DNA of 64,000 nt. Source: Mucisphaera sp965279675. Lineage in GTDB: Bacteria > Planctomycetota > Phycisphaerae > Phycisphaerales > Phycisphaeraceae. This document shows positions 24,079-32,771 of this stretch, piece by piece. The DNA lies in the NCBI RefSeq assembly GCF_965279675.1, contig NZ_CBDIIJ010000002.1:1426001-1490000 (forward strand), written 5' to 3'. The position numbers were made by a program, and so were the translations under genes. Position 1 is the stretch's first letter. The number at the start of each line of letters is the position of its first letter. Under the pieces are notes generated by a model that made no database searches, was not told the DNA's origin, and was given only the letters and a program-made list of their open reading frames with translations.

Positions 24079-24783
24079 TCACAGCCGATCCACAATCGAC
24101 GCCCCTGCCGGGTCCGATGATCCGAGAGCGTTGTTCGTTCTCAGGTAAGCCACCACCCTGTCCGCCGCCCTCGCGATGTCGTTATCAGATACATCCAACA
24201 CCATGACCGGGAGCAACGAGGTCTCGGCCAACGCACGCATCGCTCGTTGTTCTTCCACAAATGGCGTCAGGTCGTCGTACTGAGACGGGTTGCCCGACAC
24301 CTTTAACCGTTCTTCCCGAGCACCCACGAACGAATCCTCTCGACGCGTGCACAGGATCAGGTGAAAACCGAGGTCTTTCAGCCGCTTCTCCGTCGGACCC
24401 ACATCGAACGCCTCACCCGTCACCGGTTCCACCGAACGGCGGTGATGCAGCTGCGCCGAGAGTTGAAACCGATCGATGATCCACGAGTAGTACCGATGCA
24501 GCTCGATCACCGTCAGCCAGGCATCCAGCGTCTGCTTGGCTAACTCGGTCTCCTCAGGCAGGAAGCTCGTCAGCCCCCGGCCCCAGGGCGTATTCGTGTA
24601 CCCGCTCCACTCGCCCGAGATGATTGGCGAGTGATACCGGTACTTGCGTGGCCCCACAAAACCCGGGTGCTCGTTCAGCGCGAACGCCAGTTCGGTCTTG
24701 TTCGTCAGCCGTGTGCCCTCGAGAATCACCTTCGGGCACAGCGTCGCCGGCTTCGAGGCCTTCTCGGATGCCAGGTCATTCAT
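24079..24783 (-). CDS. P-loop nucleotide kinase-like protein with altered Walker A
   Basis: A 234-aa protein resembling thymidylate-kinase-like P-loop proteins: VILEGTRLTNKTELAFAL at about residues 20-37, a central IDRFQLSAQLHHRR stretch (the DRF/DRY position of such kinases) and LILCTRREDSFVGAREERLK. The Walker A would read GTRLTNKT, with Asn in place of the usual Gly before Lys. It may bind nucleotide in an unusual way or be inactive. The ATG at 24783 is chosen, and a GTG three bases upstream is equally possible. Convergent with the HNH gene, three bases apart. Confidence 0.6.
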   Translation of the reverse strand: MNDLASEKASKPATLCPKVILEGTRLTNKTELAFALNEHPGFVGPRKYRYHSPIISGEWSGYTNTPWGRGLTSFLPEETELAKQTLDAWLTVIELHRYYSWIIDRFQLSAQLHHRRSVEPVTGEAFDVGPTEKRLKDLGFHLILCTRREDSFVGAREERLKVSGNPSQYDDLTPFVEEQRAMRALAETSLLPVMVLDVSDNDIARAADRVVAYLRTNNALGSSDPAGASIVDRL

Positions 24784-25187
24784 CACGCCACCCTAATACA
24801 CACCCCGCCAACCGGCCAGAGCCCCCCAACCGCCAAAAAAATGACTCAGGGATAACCCGGTTTTCCACTGAACTTACGTCACTTACATAATTCTCAAACC
24901 CATATTCAAAATAGACTTAGCTCAAATATCGACCATGATTCCAGCATGACTCAGGATCGCCTGTCTCGCCAGACTCCCAGCCAGCCGTTCTGTCTGTGCC
25001 GACTGCAACGCATCCACCACCTGGCGCGACCAGTTCCCCCGGGGAAGCCCGCCCGTCTGGGCGAACACATCAAGTCTCTGGCAAGCCAGCCCGATCCCAT
25101 GCTCTGGTGAATCTGGGTCACAGGACCCGGCCACGAACGAGACACACGCACGGGCCAACGCCCAGCACAGCGACGAAGGACCTGACG
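24784..25187. other. 404-base intergenic region before the signalling genes
   Basis: No gene is seen. Between 24840 and 24950 the sequence is AT-rich for this genome, with ACTTAC repeated at 24872-24877 and 24881-24886. It probably holds the divergent promoters of the kinase-like gene and the HTH-receiver gene, but no box pair is convincing. The right half is GC-rich and featureless. Confidence 0.5.
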
Positions 25188-25808
25188 ATGCTAGGAACCT
25201 CAGCCATGGGCGACAGCAACGGATCAGAACTGGTCACCAAACAGGTGTTCACCACCGGCGAAGCCGCCACCGTCTGCAAAGTCTCGCAGCAGACCATCAT
25301 CCGCTGCTTCGACTCCGGACGGCTCAACGGCTTCCGCGTCCCCGGCTCGCGTTTCCGACGCATCCCCCGCGAAGAGTTGATCCGCTTCATGCGTGAGAAC
25401 GACATCCCCACGGATGACTTCGAACGCGCCCGCAAGACCGTCCTCGTCGTCGATGACGACCCGCAGATTCTCGAAGTCTTCCGCGAGGTCCTTTCCGTCG
25501 ACGACCGCATTGACCTCAAGACCGCTTCCACCGGCTACGACGCCGGCATCCTCACCGAGCAGGTCCGTCCCGATCTCATGATCCTCGACTACATGCTCCC
25601 GGATGTGAACGGCAACGTCGTCTGCGAAACCGTCCGCGCCAACGAAGACCTCAACGACATGAAGATCGTCATCATCTCAGGCGTCGTGAATCAGGACGAA
25701 ATCAACGGTCTCCTCGGAGCCGGCGCTACCGAGTTCATCAAGAAGCCCTTCAACGCCGAGCAGCTGCTTCAGCGTATCGAGGAGCTCCTGGGCCTCGAAG
25801 CCAACTGA
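25188..25808 (+). CDS. Response regulator with N-terminal excisionase-type HTH and C-terminal receiver
   Basis: A 206-aa protein. Residues 18-70 (VFTTGEAATVCKVSQQTIIRCFDSG) form a MerR/excisionase-type helix-turn-helix. Residues 85-205 form a receiver domain with acidic pocket VLVVDDDPQ, phospho-acceptor aspartate 134 in LMILDYMLPD, and the KKPF lysine. The order, DNA binding first and receiver last, is the reverse of most response regulators. The ATG at 25188 follows GAAGGA. The HDOD histidine kinase begins 29 bases downstream and is the likely partner. Confidence 0.85.
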   Translation: MLGTSAMGDSNGSELVTKQVFTTGEAATVCKVSQQTIIRCFDSGRLNGFRVPGSRFRRIPREELIRFMRENDIPTDDFERARKTVLVVDDDPQILEVFREVLSVDDRIDLKTASTGYDAGILTEQVRPDLMILDYMLPDVNGNVVCETVRANEDLNDMKIVIISGVVNQDEINGLLGAGATEFIKKPFNAEQLLQRIEELLGLEAN

Positions 25809-25837
25809 GCTGACGCCCCGATCAACTGGAGGGAACC

Positions 25838-28108
25838 ATGACACAGGCCGCCTCGCGACCCGGTGCCCTCGACGAAGCACGTCGCGTCGAGCTCATTCTC
25901 CGTCGCGTCGAAACCCTGCCCACACTGCCCGAGGTCGCCACGCGCCTCCTCGACCTGACCGCCCGCGACGATGCCGAAGCCTCGGACATCATCAATCTCG
26001 TCCGCGCCGACCCCGCCCTCACCTCACGCATCCTCGCCATGTGCCGCACCGCCGACAAAGGCGTCCGTGGCGAGGTCCTCAACATCGACAAAGCCGTCAT
26101 GCTCCTCGGCTTCAAGACCGTCCGAAACGCCGTGCTCTCCCTCCAGATCGGCACCTACTTCGAGAAGCCCACCGAAACCGCCGACAAGCCCGTCAACACG
26201 AACGAGCCCGCACTCGATCGACAGGGGCTCTGGATCCACAGCCTCGCCGTAGCGATCACCGCCGAACTCATCGCCGAGACCTATCCCGAACGCAAAGGCC
26301 TCCGACCCGACCAGGCCTTCGTCTGCGGGCTGCTCCACGACATCGGCAAGCTCGCACTCGACTACGTCCTCCCTCGCTCCTACGGCAAAGTCCTGCTGGT
26401 CGCTCAGGAACACCAGGCCGGCCTCGCCGAGATCGAAAACCGCGTCCTCGGCATGGACCACCACACCGCCGGCAAACGCCTCGCCGACTGCTGGAAGCTC
26501 CCCGACCTGCTCACCGACACCATCTGGCAGCACGGCCTGCCCCCAGAAGCCTTCAACGAGCACGCCAACGGCCCGATGCTCAAGCTCATCGCCCTGGCCA
26601 ACGAGATCGTCCGCAGCCTGCGCCTCGGCGACTCCGGCAACCACCACCGAAAAAGCAGGCTCAACGACTACGCCCAGGCCGTGGGCATCCCGGCCTCGAC
26701 CATCGACAACCTGGCCCCACGCATCGTCCGAAGGCTCGAAGAACTCAGCCTCAACCTCGGTGTCGGCGAGAGCAAGCCCTCCGTCGAACTCCTCCTCGAC
26801 GCCGTACGACAAGCCAACGATGCGCTGGCCCGGGCCAACCGCAAACAGCAGGCCAAGCCAACCGTCAACCCGGTTGCCGAACGAACCCTCAAGCAGCTCC
26901 AGGCTTTCCAGAACGACCTTAATGCTCGCAACGGCCTTACCGAAACCCTCGGCGCCGTCGCCCGCTCGGTCAGCCAGTGGGCTCAGGGAAATGTCCACGC
27001 AGCATGGTTCGCCGGCGAAGAAGACCGCCAAGGCCTCTGGGACGGCGCATGGTTCCGCTTCGACGAGAACCACCAGCCCATCACCTCCGGACGCACCGAC
27101 AGCCCCGACGACTTCGACCCCGAAGCCGTCGAGGAGATGTGGGGCGTCCCCGCCTGCGAAGCCGTGCCCTGGCTGGCCAAGGCCGCGCTCCCCGAAGCCT
27201 CGCCCGCAGAACGCCTGCTCGTCATCGGCCAGCCCCACGAGCCCTGCGCCCTGTTCCTGATCGAAGCCCCGCGCTGGCCCCGGCAGGAACACGCCTCGCC
27301 ACTCCTCACCGCCTGGGGACAGGCCATCGCCGCCTCTGCCGCCTACGAACGCAGCCGCCAGCTCAACGAAGAAGTCGTCCGGGTCTCGACCCAACTATCC
27401 GACGCCCAGGACGAACTGGTCAAGCAACGCTCGATGGCCCGCCTCGGCGAAGTCACCGCCGGGGCCGCCCACGAAATGAACAACCCTCTCACCGTCATCT
27501 CGGGACGCGCCCAACTCCTCGCCATGCGCACCGAACCGGGCTCCGACCTCCAGAAGTCCGCCCAGCTCATGGTCGTCGAAGCTCAAAAACTGACCGACCT
27601 CATCACGAGCCTCCACCTCCTCGCCAAACCGCCCGCGCCCACGCACAAGAAAACCGATCTCGGCCACCTTATCCAGCAAGCCGCAGGACGGGCCCGGGAG
27701 GCCGTCGGCAAGAAGGCGCAGGATATCGAACTGTCCCTGCAGATCCCCGACGAACTGCCAGACGCCAACGTCGATGCCGACCAGGTCCGCCAGGCACTCA
27801 TCGAGATCATCCGCAACGCCTTCGAGGCACCCGCCGCCACCGAAGTCCGCGTCACGCTCGAGCTCGCGCCAGGCGGCCGACGCGCCCTGATCCGCATCCG
27901 CGACGACGGCCCCGGCATGGACCTCCATACCCTCGAACACGCCTTCGATCCCTTCTTCTCAGCCAAGCCCTCGGGAAGGCGGGTAGGCATGGGACTCTCT
28001 AAGGCCCGTACCTTTATTAACGGTCACGACGGTCGTCTCGACCTTGACAGCGCTCCCGGGCAGGGAACCACCGCTCTCATCGCACTTCCGCTTGACCGCC
28101 GCAGCTAA
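25838..28108 (+). CDS. HDOD-domain histidine kinase
   Basis: A 756-aa soluble hybrid sensor. Residues about 15-240 are an HDOD domain (LPTLPEVATRLLDLT, with HD-type GLLHDIGKLALDYV near 168). A middle part of about 150 residues looks like a GAF sensor. A coiled-coil leads into the dimerisation domain with phospho-acceptor His545 in GAAHEMNNPLTV, then the ATPase domain with N box EIIRNAFEA, G box RDDGPGMD and GMGLSKARTFINGH. No membrane segment, so it senses inside the cell. The ATG follows GGAGGG. It probably phosphorylates the HTH-receiver protein encoded just upstream. Confidence 0.88.
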   Translation: MTQAASRPGALDEARRVELILRRVETLPTLPEVATRLLDLTARDDAEASDIINLVRADPALTSRILAMCRTADKGVRGEVLNIDKAVMLLGFKTVRNAVLSLQIGTYFEKPTETADKPVNTNEPALDRQGLWIHSLAVAITAELIAETYPERKGLRPDQAFVCGLLHDIGKLALDYVLPRSYGKVLLVAQEHQAGLAEIENRVLGMDHHTAGKRLADCWKLPDLLTDTIWQHGLPPEAFNEHANGPMLKLIALANEIVRSLRLGDSGNHHRKSRLNDYAQAVGIPASTIDNLAPRIVRRLEELSLNLGVGESKPSVELLLDAVRQANDALARANRKQQAKPTVNPVAERTLKQLQAFQNDLNARNGLTETLGAVARSVSQWAQGNVHAAWFAGEEDRQGLWDGAWFRFDENHQPITSGRTDSPDDFDPEAVEEMWGVPACEAVPWLAKAALPEASPAERLLVIGQPHEPCALFLIEAPRWPRQEHASPLLTAWGQAIAASAAYERSRQLNEEVVRVSTQLSDAQDELVKQRSMARLGEVTAGAAHEMNNPLTVISGRAQLLAMRTEPGSDLQKSAQLMVVEAQKLTDLITSLHLLAKPPAPTHKKTDLGHLIQQAAGRAREAVGKKAQDIELSLQIPDELPDANVDADQVRQALIEIIRNAFEAPAATEVRVTLELAPGGRRALIRIRDDGPGMDLHTLEHAFDPFFSAKPSGRRVGMGLSKARTFINGHDGRLDLDSAPGQGTTALIALPLDRRS

Positions 28109-28172
28109 CGCGTCGATCGCACGCCTACAGCCTTAGGCAGACCTCCCTGGCCTGCCGTAGTTGAGGGTAGAC

Positions 28173-29294
28173 GTGACCTTGCCACATAAGCTCACCGAGA
28201 ACAGCCGACCGACCGCGCGAGCTCCCCACCAGCCGCTCCGTGTGCTCGTCGTCGATCATCCCGGCATCGCCGCCAAACTCATCGCCAGCCCCGAACTCGA
28301 CGGTCGGTCTGTGCGGGTTGAGCAGGCTGAAACGATCGGCCAGGCCAGGCAGTTCGTCGACGAACGCCGATTCGATGTCGCCCTGATCCACAACCCGACA
28401 ACGGGCAAAACCGGCCTCCAATTCGCCGCCGAGCTGGTCGATGCCAAAAGCCCTGTCCGCTCCGTCATCATCAGCAACCAGCCCACCGTCGACGACGCCG
28501 TGACCGCCCTCCGCGTCGGAGCCGTGGACCTCATCGAAGACAACGCCACGGCCAACACCATCAGCAACAGCCTCCGCCGCGCCGTCGAACGTATCGACGC
28601 CGACAACGCAGGCCGCAAACGCATCAACCGGCTCCGCAAGCTCTGCAAGAAGCTCAACGAGGCCCGCATCGAAGTCAGCCAGCAGGTCGACGTCCTCTGC
28701 AACGACCTCGTGACCGCCTACCAGGAACTCGCCAACCAGATGCAGCACATGGTCCAGAGCACCGAGTACGGCACCCTCATCAAGGAGGAACTCGATCTCG
28801 AGAACCTCATCCGACGAACCCTCGAACACCTCGTCGAGAAAACCGGTCCGACCAACGCAGCCATCTACCTGCCCTCTTCCGTGGATGAGTTCTCCCTCGG
28901 CGGCTACGTCAACGCCGATGCCGATGCCGGGGCCAGCGACATCCTGCTCGACCATCTGGGCGACCGCATCCCCCAGGCCCTCGACGGCCGGGAAGACCTT
29001 CTGCACCTAACCGACGACCAGGCCCTCGCCGCCTGGATGGGCCAGGAACAGACCTTCCTCGAAGGCTCCGACCTCGTCGCCATGCCCTGCCGGGCAGAAG
29101 ACGAAACCCTCGCCGTCCTCATCCTCTTCCGCGACCGGCTCGAGCCCTACGACGACCGCATCCTCGAAACCATCGAGGCCATCGGCCCGCTCCTGGGCGA
29201 ATCCCTCGCCAAGGTCATCCGGGTCCACCACCGCCACATGGGCGATGAACTCTTCGAACCCGAAGACGATGAAGGCGACAACTACGCCTTTTAG
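28173..29294 (+). CDS. Degenerate receiver-GAF protein
   Basis: A 373-aa protein from a GTG at 28173, six bases after GAGGGT. The first 120 residues have the receiver fold (LRVLVVDHPGIA, VIISNQPTVDDAVTALRVGAVD), but the phospho-acceptor position reads ALIHNPTTGKTG with no aspartate. It should therefore not be phosphorylated in the usual way. A coiled-coil (about 130-190) leads to a GAF-like domain (NLIRRTLEHLVEKTGPTNAAIYLP). The tail is acidic. It follows the HDOD kinase by 64 bases and may link that kinase to an output or to another ligand. Confidence 0.75.
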   Translation: MTLPHKLTENSRPTARAPHQPLRVLVVDHPGIAAKLIASPELDGRSVRVEQAETIGQARQFVDERRFDVALIHNPTTGKTGLQFAAELVDAKSPVRSVIISNQPTVDDAVTALRVGAVDLIEDNATANTISNSLRRAVERIDADNAGRKRINRLRKLCKKLNEARIEVSQQVDVLCNDLVTAYQELANQMQHMVQSTEYGTLIKEELDLENLIRRTLEHLVEKTGPTNAAIYLPSSVDEFSLGGYVNADADAGASDILLDHLGDRIPQALDGREDLLHLTDDQALAAWMGQEQTFLEGSDLVAMPCRAEDETLAVLILFRDRLEPYDDRILETIEAIGPLLGESLAKVIRVHHRHMGDELFEPEDDEGDNYAF

Positions 29295-29318
29295 TGCTCT
29301 TGATAACAGCATCACCCC

Positions 29319-29348
29319 CAACAGCCGTCCTCAGCAGGGCGGCTGTTG
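29319..29348. terminator. Hairpin after the signalling genes
   Basis: CAACAGCC (29319-29326) pairs with GGCTGTTG (29341-29348), with an inner CCT/AGG. The stem is strong but no T-run follows, so it may end transcription poorly or protect the 3' end of the mRNA. Confidence 0.45.
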
Positions 29349-29427
29349 TCTTAGCTCCGGTTCTCGGGCACCACGTTCTCAGGAGCCTGCCACCCCGCTT
29401 CTCTCAAACCCTCCCCGCCCACCCCGA

Positions 29428-29439
29428 TAAACTCTCCCC
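29428..29439 (+). promoter_or_regulatory. Candidate leaderless -10 box before argH
   Basis: TAAACT (29428-29433) is followed by exactly six bases and the argH ATG. No Shine-Dalgarno is present. Confidence 0.4.
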
Positions 29440-30909
29440 ATGACCACGCCTACCTCCAAACCCTGGGAGCATGCCAAGTCCTCCGGCTCCGAGACCGACC
29501 CCCTCGCCGCCCGCTTCGTCTCCTCCATCGACTACGACTGGCGCCTCTACAAGCAGGACATCCGCGGCTCCATCGCGCACGCCACCATGCTCGAAAAAGT
29601 CGGTCTCATCACAGCCGACGACCTCGCCGCCATCACCAAAGGCCTCAAGGAAATCGAAGCTGAGATCGACCAGCAGGGCCGCGCCTGGCCCGGCTTCACC
29701 TACGAACTCGAAGACATCCATATGTGCGTCGAGGCCGCCCTCATCGAGCGCACTGGCGAACCCGGCCGAAAACTCCACACCGGCCGCTCCCGCAACGACC
29801 AGGTCGCACTCGACCTGATGATGTGGATTAAACAAGCAGTTGTGACCTTGCAATCTAAATTCGATGAGCTTGAGTCATCGATTGATGAGTTGAGGGCTGA
29901 ATACGGCTCTATTGTGATGCCCAGTTACACGCACCTGCAAAGAGCACAGCCAATCTGCGTGGAAGGGGAGTTGGCGGCATGGCGAGAAGCATTCGTTGGT
30001 TGCAGCGACCGCTTCACCGCATTGATCGAAGTGTCTAACCAGATTCCACTGGGTTCTGGGGCAATCGCTGGCAGCTCACTCCCTCTCGACAGACACGCAC
30101 TGGAGTGGTTACTGGCCAATCAGTTCGGAGCAGGTAAGGGAAGCTCACCAACCGAATTCGATCGCCAAAGACCAGTCGTAACATTTAATCAGATACCCGT
30201 GACCTGGAACAGCATCCACGCGACGGCATCACGGGACATGGCTTGTGACTTCGTATACGCCTGCTCGATGACATCACAGTGGCTGTCACGCTGGGCCGAG
30301 CAATGGATCATCTATGCATCGACAGAGTTCAGCTTCATCAAGCTGGATGATGCCTACACCACCGGCTCTTCAATGATGCCGCAGAAACAGAATCCAGACA
30401 TGCTCGAGCTTGTCCGCGGCAAGTGCGGTTCGGTCTACGGCAGCCTTGTCGCTCTCTTGACCACACTCAAGGGACTCACCGTTGGCTACAACCGTGATCT
30501 TCAGGAAGACAAGAAGCACGTATTCCGTGCTTTTGATGATCTCTGTGATTGCCTCGATATGGCAGCCAAAATGATGAGAGGTACAACATTCCTCGGAGAC
30601 AAGATCAACAGCTCGCTCGGCCGCGGATATCTGGATGCCACCTCACTGGCAGACTACTTGGTAACCAAAGGGGTGCCATTTCGAACATCCCACCAGATCG
30701 TTGGTCGGCTCGTTCACGAATGTGAAGATACCGGTGTTGGTGAATTAAAGAAGCTGCCGCTCGAACGTATGCAGACCGAGTCTGATTTGATCGAAGATGA
30801 CGTCTACGACTGGCTAGGTGCTGATAACGTCGTAAAGCGCTACCAAACTCTCGGACATGCAGGCTTGGGTGGATACCCCGGATGGCCTGAAGAGAAAAAG
30901 GCCGACTAA
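29440..30909 (+). CDS. argH: Argininosuccinate lyase (compositional mosaic gene)
   Basis: Last step of arginine synthesis, splitting argininosuccinate into arginine and fumarate. The 489-aa protein is complete: LHTGRSRNDQVALDLM near residue 115, SYTHLQRAQP near 168 and the family signature GSSMMPQKQNPD near 310. The first 126 codons use the host's C-ending codons. From about base 29822 to the stop the codons change to AAA, CAA, TTG, GTT and similar. 29821-29880 has 24 G+C of 60, against 35 of 60 at 29701-29760 and 39 of 60 in the next gene at 31081-31140. The 3' three quarters therefore look acquired by recombination in frame. It lies between two signalling genes, 3 bases before the FHA kinase gene. 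Confidence 0.95.
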   Translation: MTTPTSKPWEHAKSSGSETDPLAARFVSSIDYDWRLYKQDIRGSIAHATMLEKVGLITADDLAAITKGLKEIEAEIDQQGRAWPGFTYELEDIHMCVEAALIERTGEPGRKLHTGRSRNDQVALDLMMWIKQAVVTLQSKFDELESSIDELRAEYGSIVMPSYTHLQRAQPICVEGELAAWREAFVGCSDRFTALIEVSNQIPLGSGAIAGSSLPLDRHALEWLLANQFGAGKGSSPTEFDRQRPVVTFNQIPVTWNSIHATASRDMACDFVYACSMTSQWLSRWAEQWIIYASTEFSFIKLDDAYTTGSSMMPQKQNPDMLELVRGKCGSVYGSLVALLTTLKGLTVGYNRDLQEDKKHVFRAFDDLCDCLDMAAKMMRGTTFLGDKINSSLGRGYLDATSLADYLVTKGVPFRTSHQIVGRLVHECEDTGVGELKKLPLERMQTESDLIEDDVYDWLGADNVVKRYQTLGHAGLGGYPGWPEEKKAD

Positions 30910-30912
30910 CCC

Positions 30913-32628
30913 ATGCTCGTCATGACCGTCCTACAAGGCCCCGACAAAGGCCGCCGCTTCGAGCTCCCCGATGAGGAGCCGCAGATGATCGGCCGCTCCT
31001 CCGAGTCGCTGCCGCTCTCCGATCAGACCATCTCCCGACGACACGCCTCCCTCACCCCCGACAACGGCAAGTGGATCATCCACGACCTCCAGTCCGCCAA
31101 CGGCACCTTTGTCAATGGCGTCCGCGTCACCACCCAGCGAACCCTCCGCCCGGGCGACCAGATCCGCACCGGCTCCACCCTCATGGTCTACGGCGAAGAA
31201 TCCGCCTCCGGCTTCCAGCACCAGATCCGGCTCTCACGCAAAGGCGAGATGGACATCTCCGTCGAGCACACCATCGACGCCAACGACGAGTCCATGATCA
31301 TGGCCGTCCCCGAGCCCACCCAGGCCGCCGAGTTCCAGCTCCGCGTCGTCTACGAGCTCGTCGCCCTCATCGGCTCCGTCACCGAGCAACGCGAACTGCT
31401 CGAGAAGGTGATGGACGTCATCTTCGCCTACTTCAACGCCGATCGCGGCTTCATCCTCCTCAAGGAAGGCGAAACCGAACTTCTCGAACCCGTCGTCATC
31501 CGCAAGAAAGACCCTGGCTCCTCTCGCGGAAAAGAAGTCGACCCCGCCGAGAAACCCTCCACCTTCACCGTCAGCCGAACCATCGTCCAGTATGTCATGC
31601 GCAAAGGCGTCGGCGTCCTCTCCGCCAACGCCATGACCGACAAACGATTCGCCTCAGGCGATTCCGTCCAGTCCTACAACATCCGCTCCACCATGTGCGT
31701 GCCCATCAAATACAAGGGCAAGCTCTACGGCGTCATCCAGCTCGACTCCCAGGTCGCCAACTACACCTACACCGAAGACCAGCTCACCCTCCTCACCGCC
31801 ATTGGCGTCCAGACCGGCCTCGCCCTCGCCAACCTCAACCTCGTCGAGGCCCGACTCCGCTCCGAACGACTCGCCGCCGTCGGCCAGACCGTCGCCTCCC
31901 TCTCCCATTCCATCAAGAACATCCTCCAGGGCATGCGAGGCGGCGCCGACGTTGTCGAACTCGGCATCCGCAAGCAGAACCTCAAGGTCATCGGCTCTGG
32001 CTGGGAGATCGTCGCACGCAACCAGGAGCGCATCTACGAACTCGCGATGAACATGCTCGCCTACTCCAAGCAGCGCAAGCCCGAACTCGACATGGGCAAC
32101 ATCGAACCGCTGCTCCGCGAACTCGTGGCCCTCATGCAGCAGCAGTACGACGCCAAGAAAGTCGCCCTCATCACCGACTTCGGCGAAGCCATCCCGCCCG
32201 TCCCCATCGACGCCTCAGGCCTCCACCAGGCCGTCCTCAACCTCCTCAGCAACGCTCTCGACGCCGTCGAACCCGAAACCGGGGCCGTCTCCCTCCGCTG
32301 CACCTACGACCCTGAAGAACCCGCCGTCCGAATCACCGTCGTCGACAACGGCGAAGGCATGAGCAAAGCCACTCAGGCCCGCCTCTTCGAGCCCTTCCAC
32401 TCGACCAAGGGCCTCAAAGGCACCGGCCTCGGGCTCGTCGTCACCAAGAAAATCATCGACGAGCATGGCGGCCGCATCCTCGTCGAATCCTCCCGCGAGG
32501 AAGGCACCGCCTTCACCCTCGTTGTCCCCGTCCGGGAAGTGCCCATCGAGTCCTCAAGCGACACCATGGGCCCGCCCACCTCTCTCGTCGAAGACAACCC
32601 CCTCGATGATCCCCTCCTGGACACCTGA
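30913..32628 (+). CDS. FHA-GAF histidine kinase
   Basis: A 571-aa cytoplasmic kinase. Residues 1-95 are an FHA domain that binds phosphothreonine (MIGRSSESLPLSD, ISRRHASL, SANGTFVNG). Residues about 145-300 are a GAF domain (MCVPIKYKGKLYGVIQLDS). The dimerisation domain has His332 in SLSHSIKNILQG, and the ATPase domain shows NLLSNALDAV, VVDNGEGMS and GTGLGLVVTKKIIDEHGG. An FHA input suggests crosstalk with Ser/Thr kinases. It starts 3 bases after argH. No receiver gene is adjacent, so its partner may be the HTH-receiver protein or lie elsewhere. Confidence 0.9.
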   Translation: MLVMTVLQGPDKGRRFELPDEEPQMIGRSSESLPLSDQTISRRHASLTPDNGKWIIHDLQSANGTFVNGVRVTTQRTLRPGDQIRTGSTLMVYGEESASGFQHQIRLSRKGEMDISVEHTIDANDESMIMAVPEPTQAAEFQLRVVYELVALIGSVTEQRELLEKVMDVIFAYFNADRGFILLKEGETELLEPVVIRKKDPGSSRGKEVDPAEKPSTFTVSRTIVQYVMRKGVGVLSANAMTDKRFASGDSVQSYNIRSTMCVPIKYKGKLYGVIQLDSQVANYTYTEDQLTLLTAIGVQTGLALANLNLVEARLRSERLAAVGQTVASLSHSIKNILQGMRGGADVVELGIRKQNLKVIGSGWEIVARNQERIYELAMNMLAYSKQRKPELDMGNIEPLLRELVALMQQQYDAKKVALITDFGEAIPPVPIDASGLHQAVLNLLSNALDAVEPETGAVSLRCTYDPEEPAVRITVVDNGEGMSKATQARLFEPFHSTKGLKGTGLGLVVTKKIIDEHGGRILVESSREEGTAFTLVVPVREVPIESSSDTMGPPTSLVEDNPLDDPLLDT

Positions 32629-32771
32629 ATTCAGCCCAAACCCCCATATGCGCCTCCAAATGACCGATTTTTTCTTGTAGCCACCCCCACCTCCATGCAA
32701 TCATGAAGCCAGCAGGGCGTTAGCCCGACAACCAACCGGGACGACCACGCTCCGAATCAGGCAAGCTCAGC

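Noticed and set aside
26024..27394. 456-codon open frame opposite the HDOD kinase
   Set aside because: Shadow of GC-rich codons, and the kinase frame has complete motifs.
29319..29348. Full Rho-independent terminator after the pseudo-receiver gene
   Set aside because: The stem is strong but no T-run follows, so it is listed only as a hairpin.
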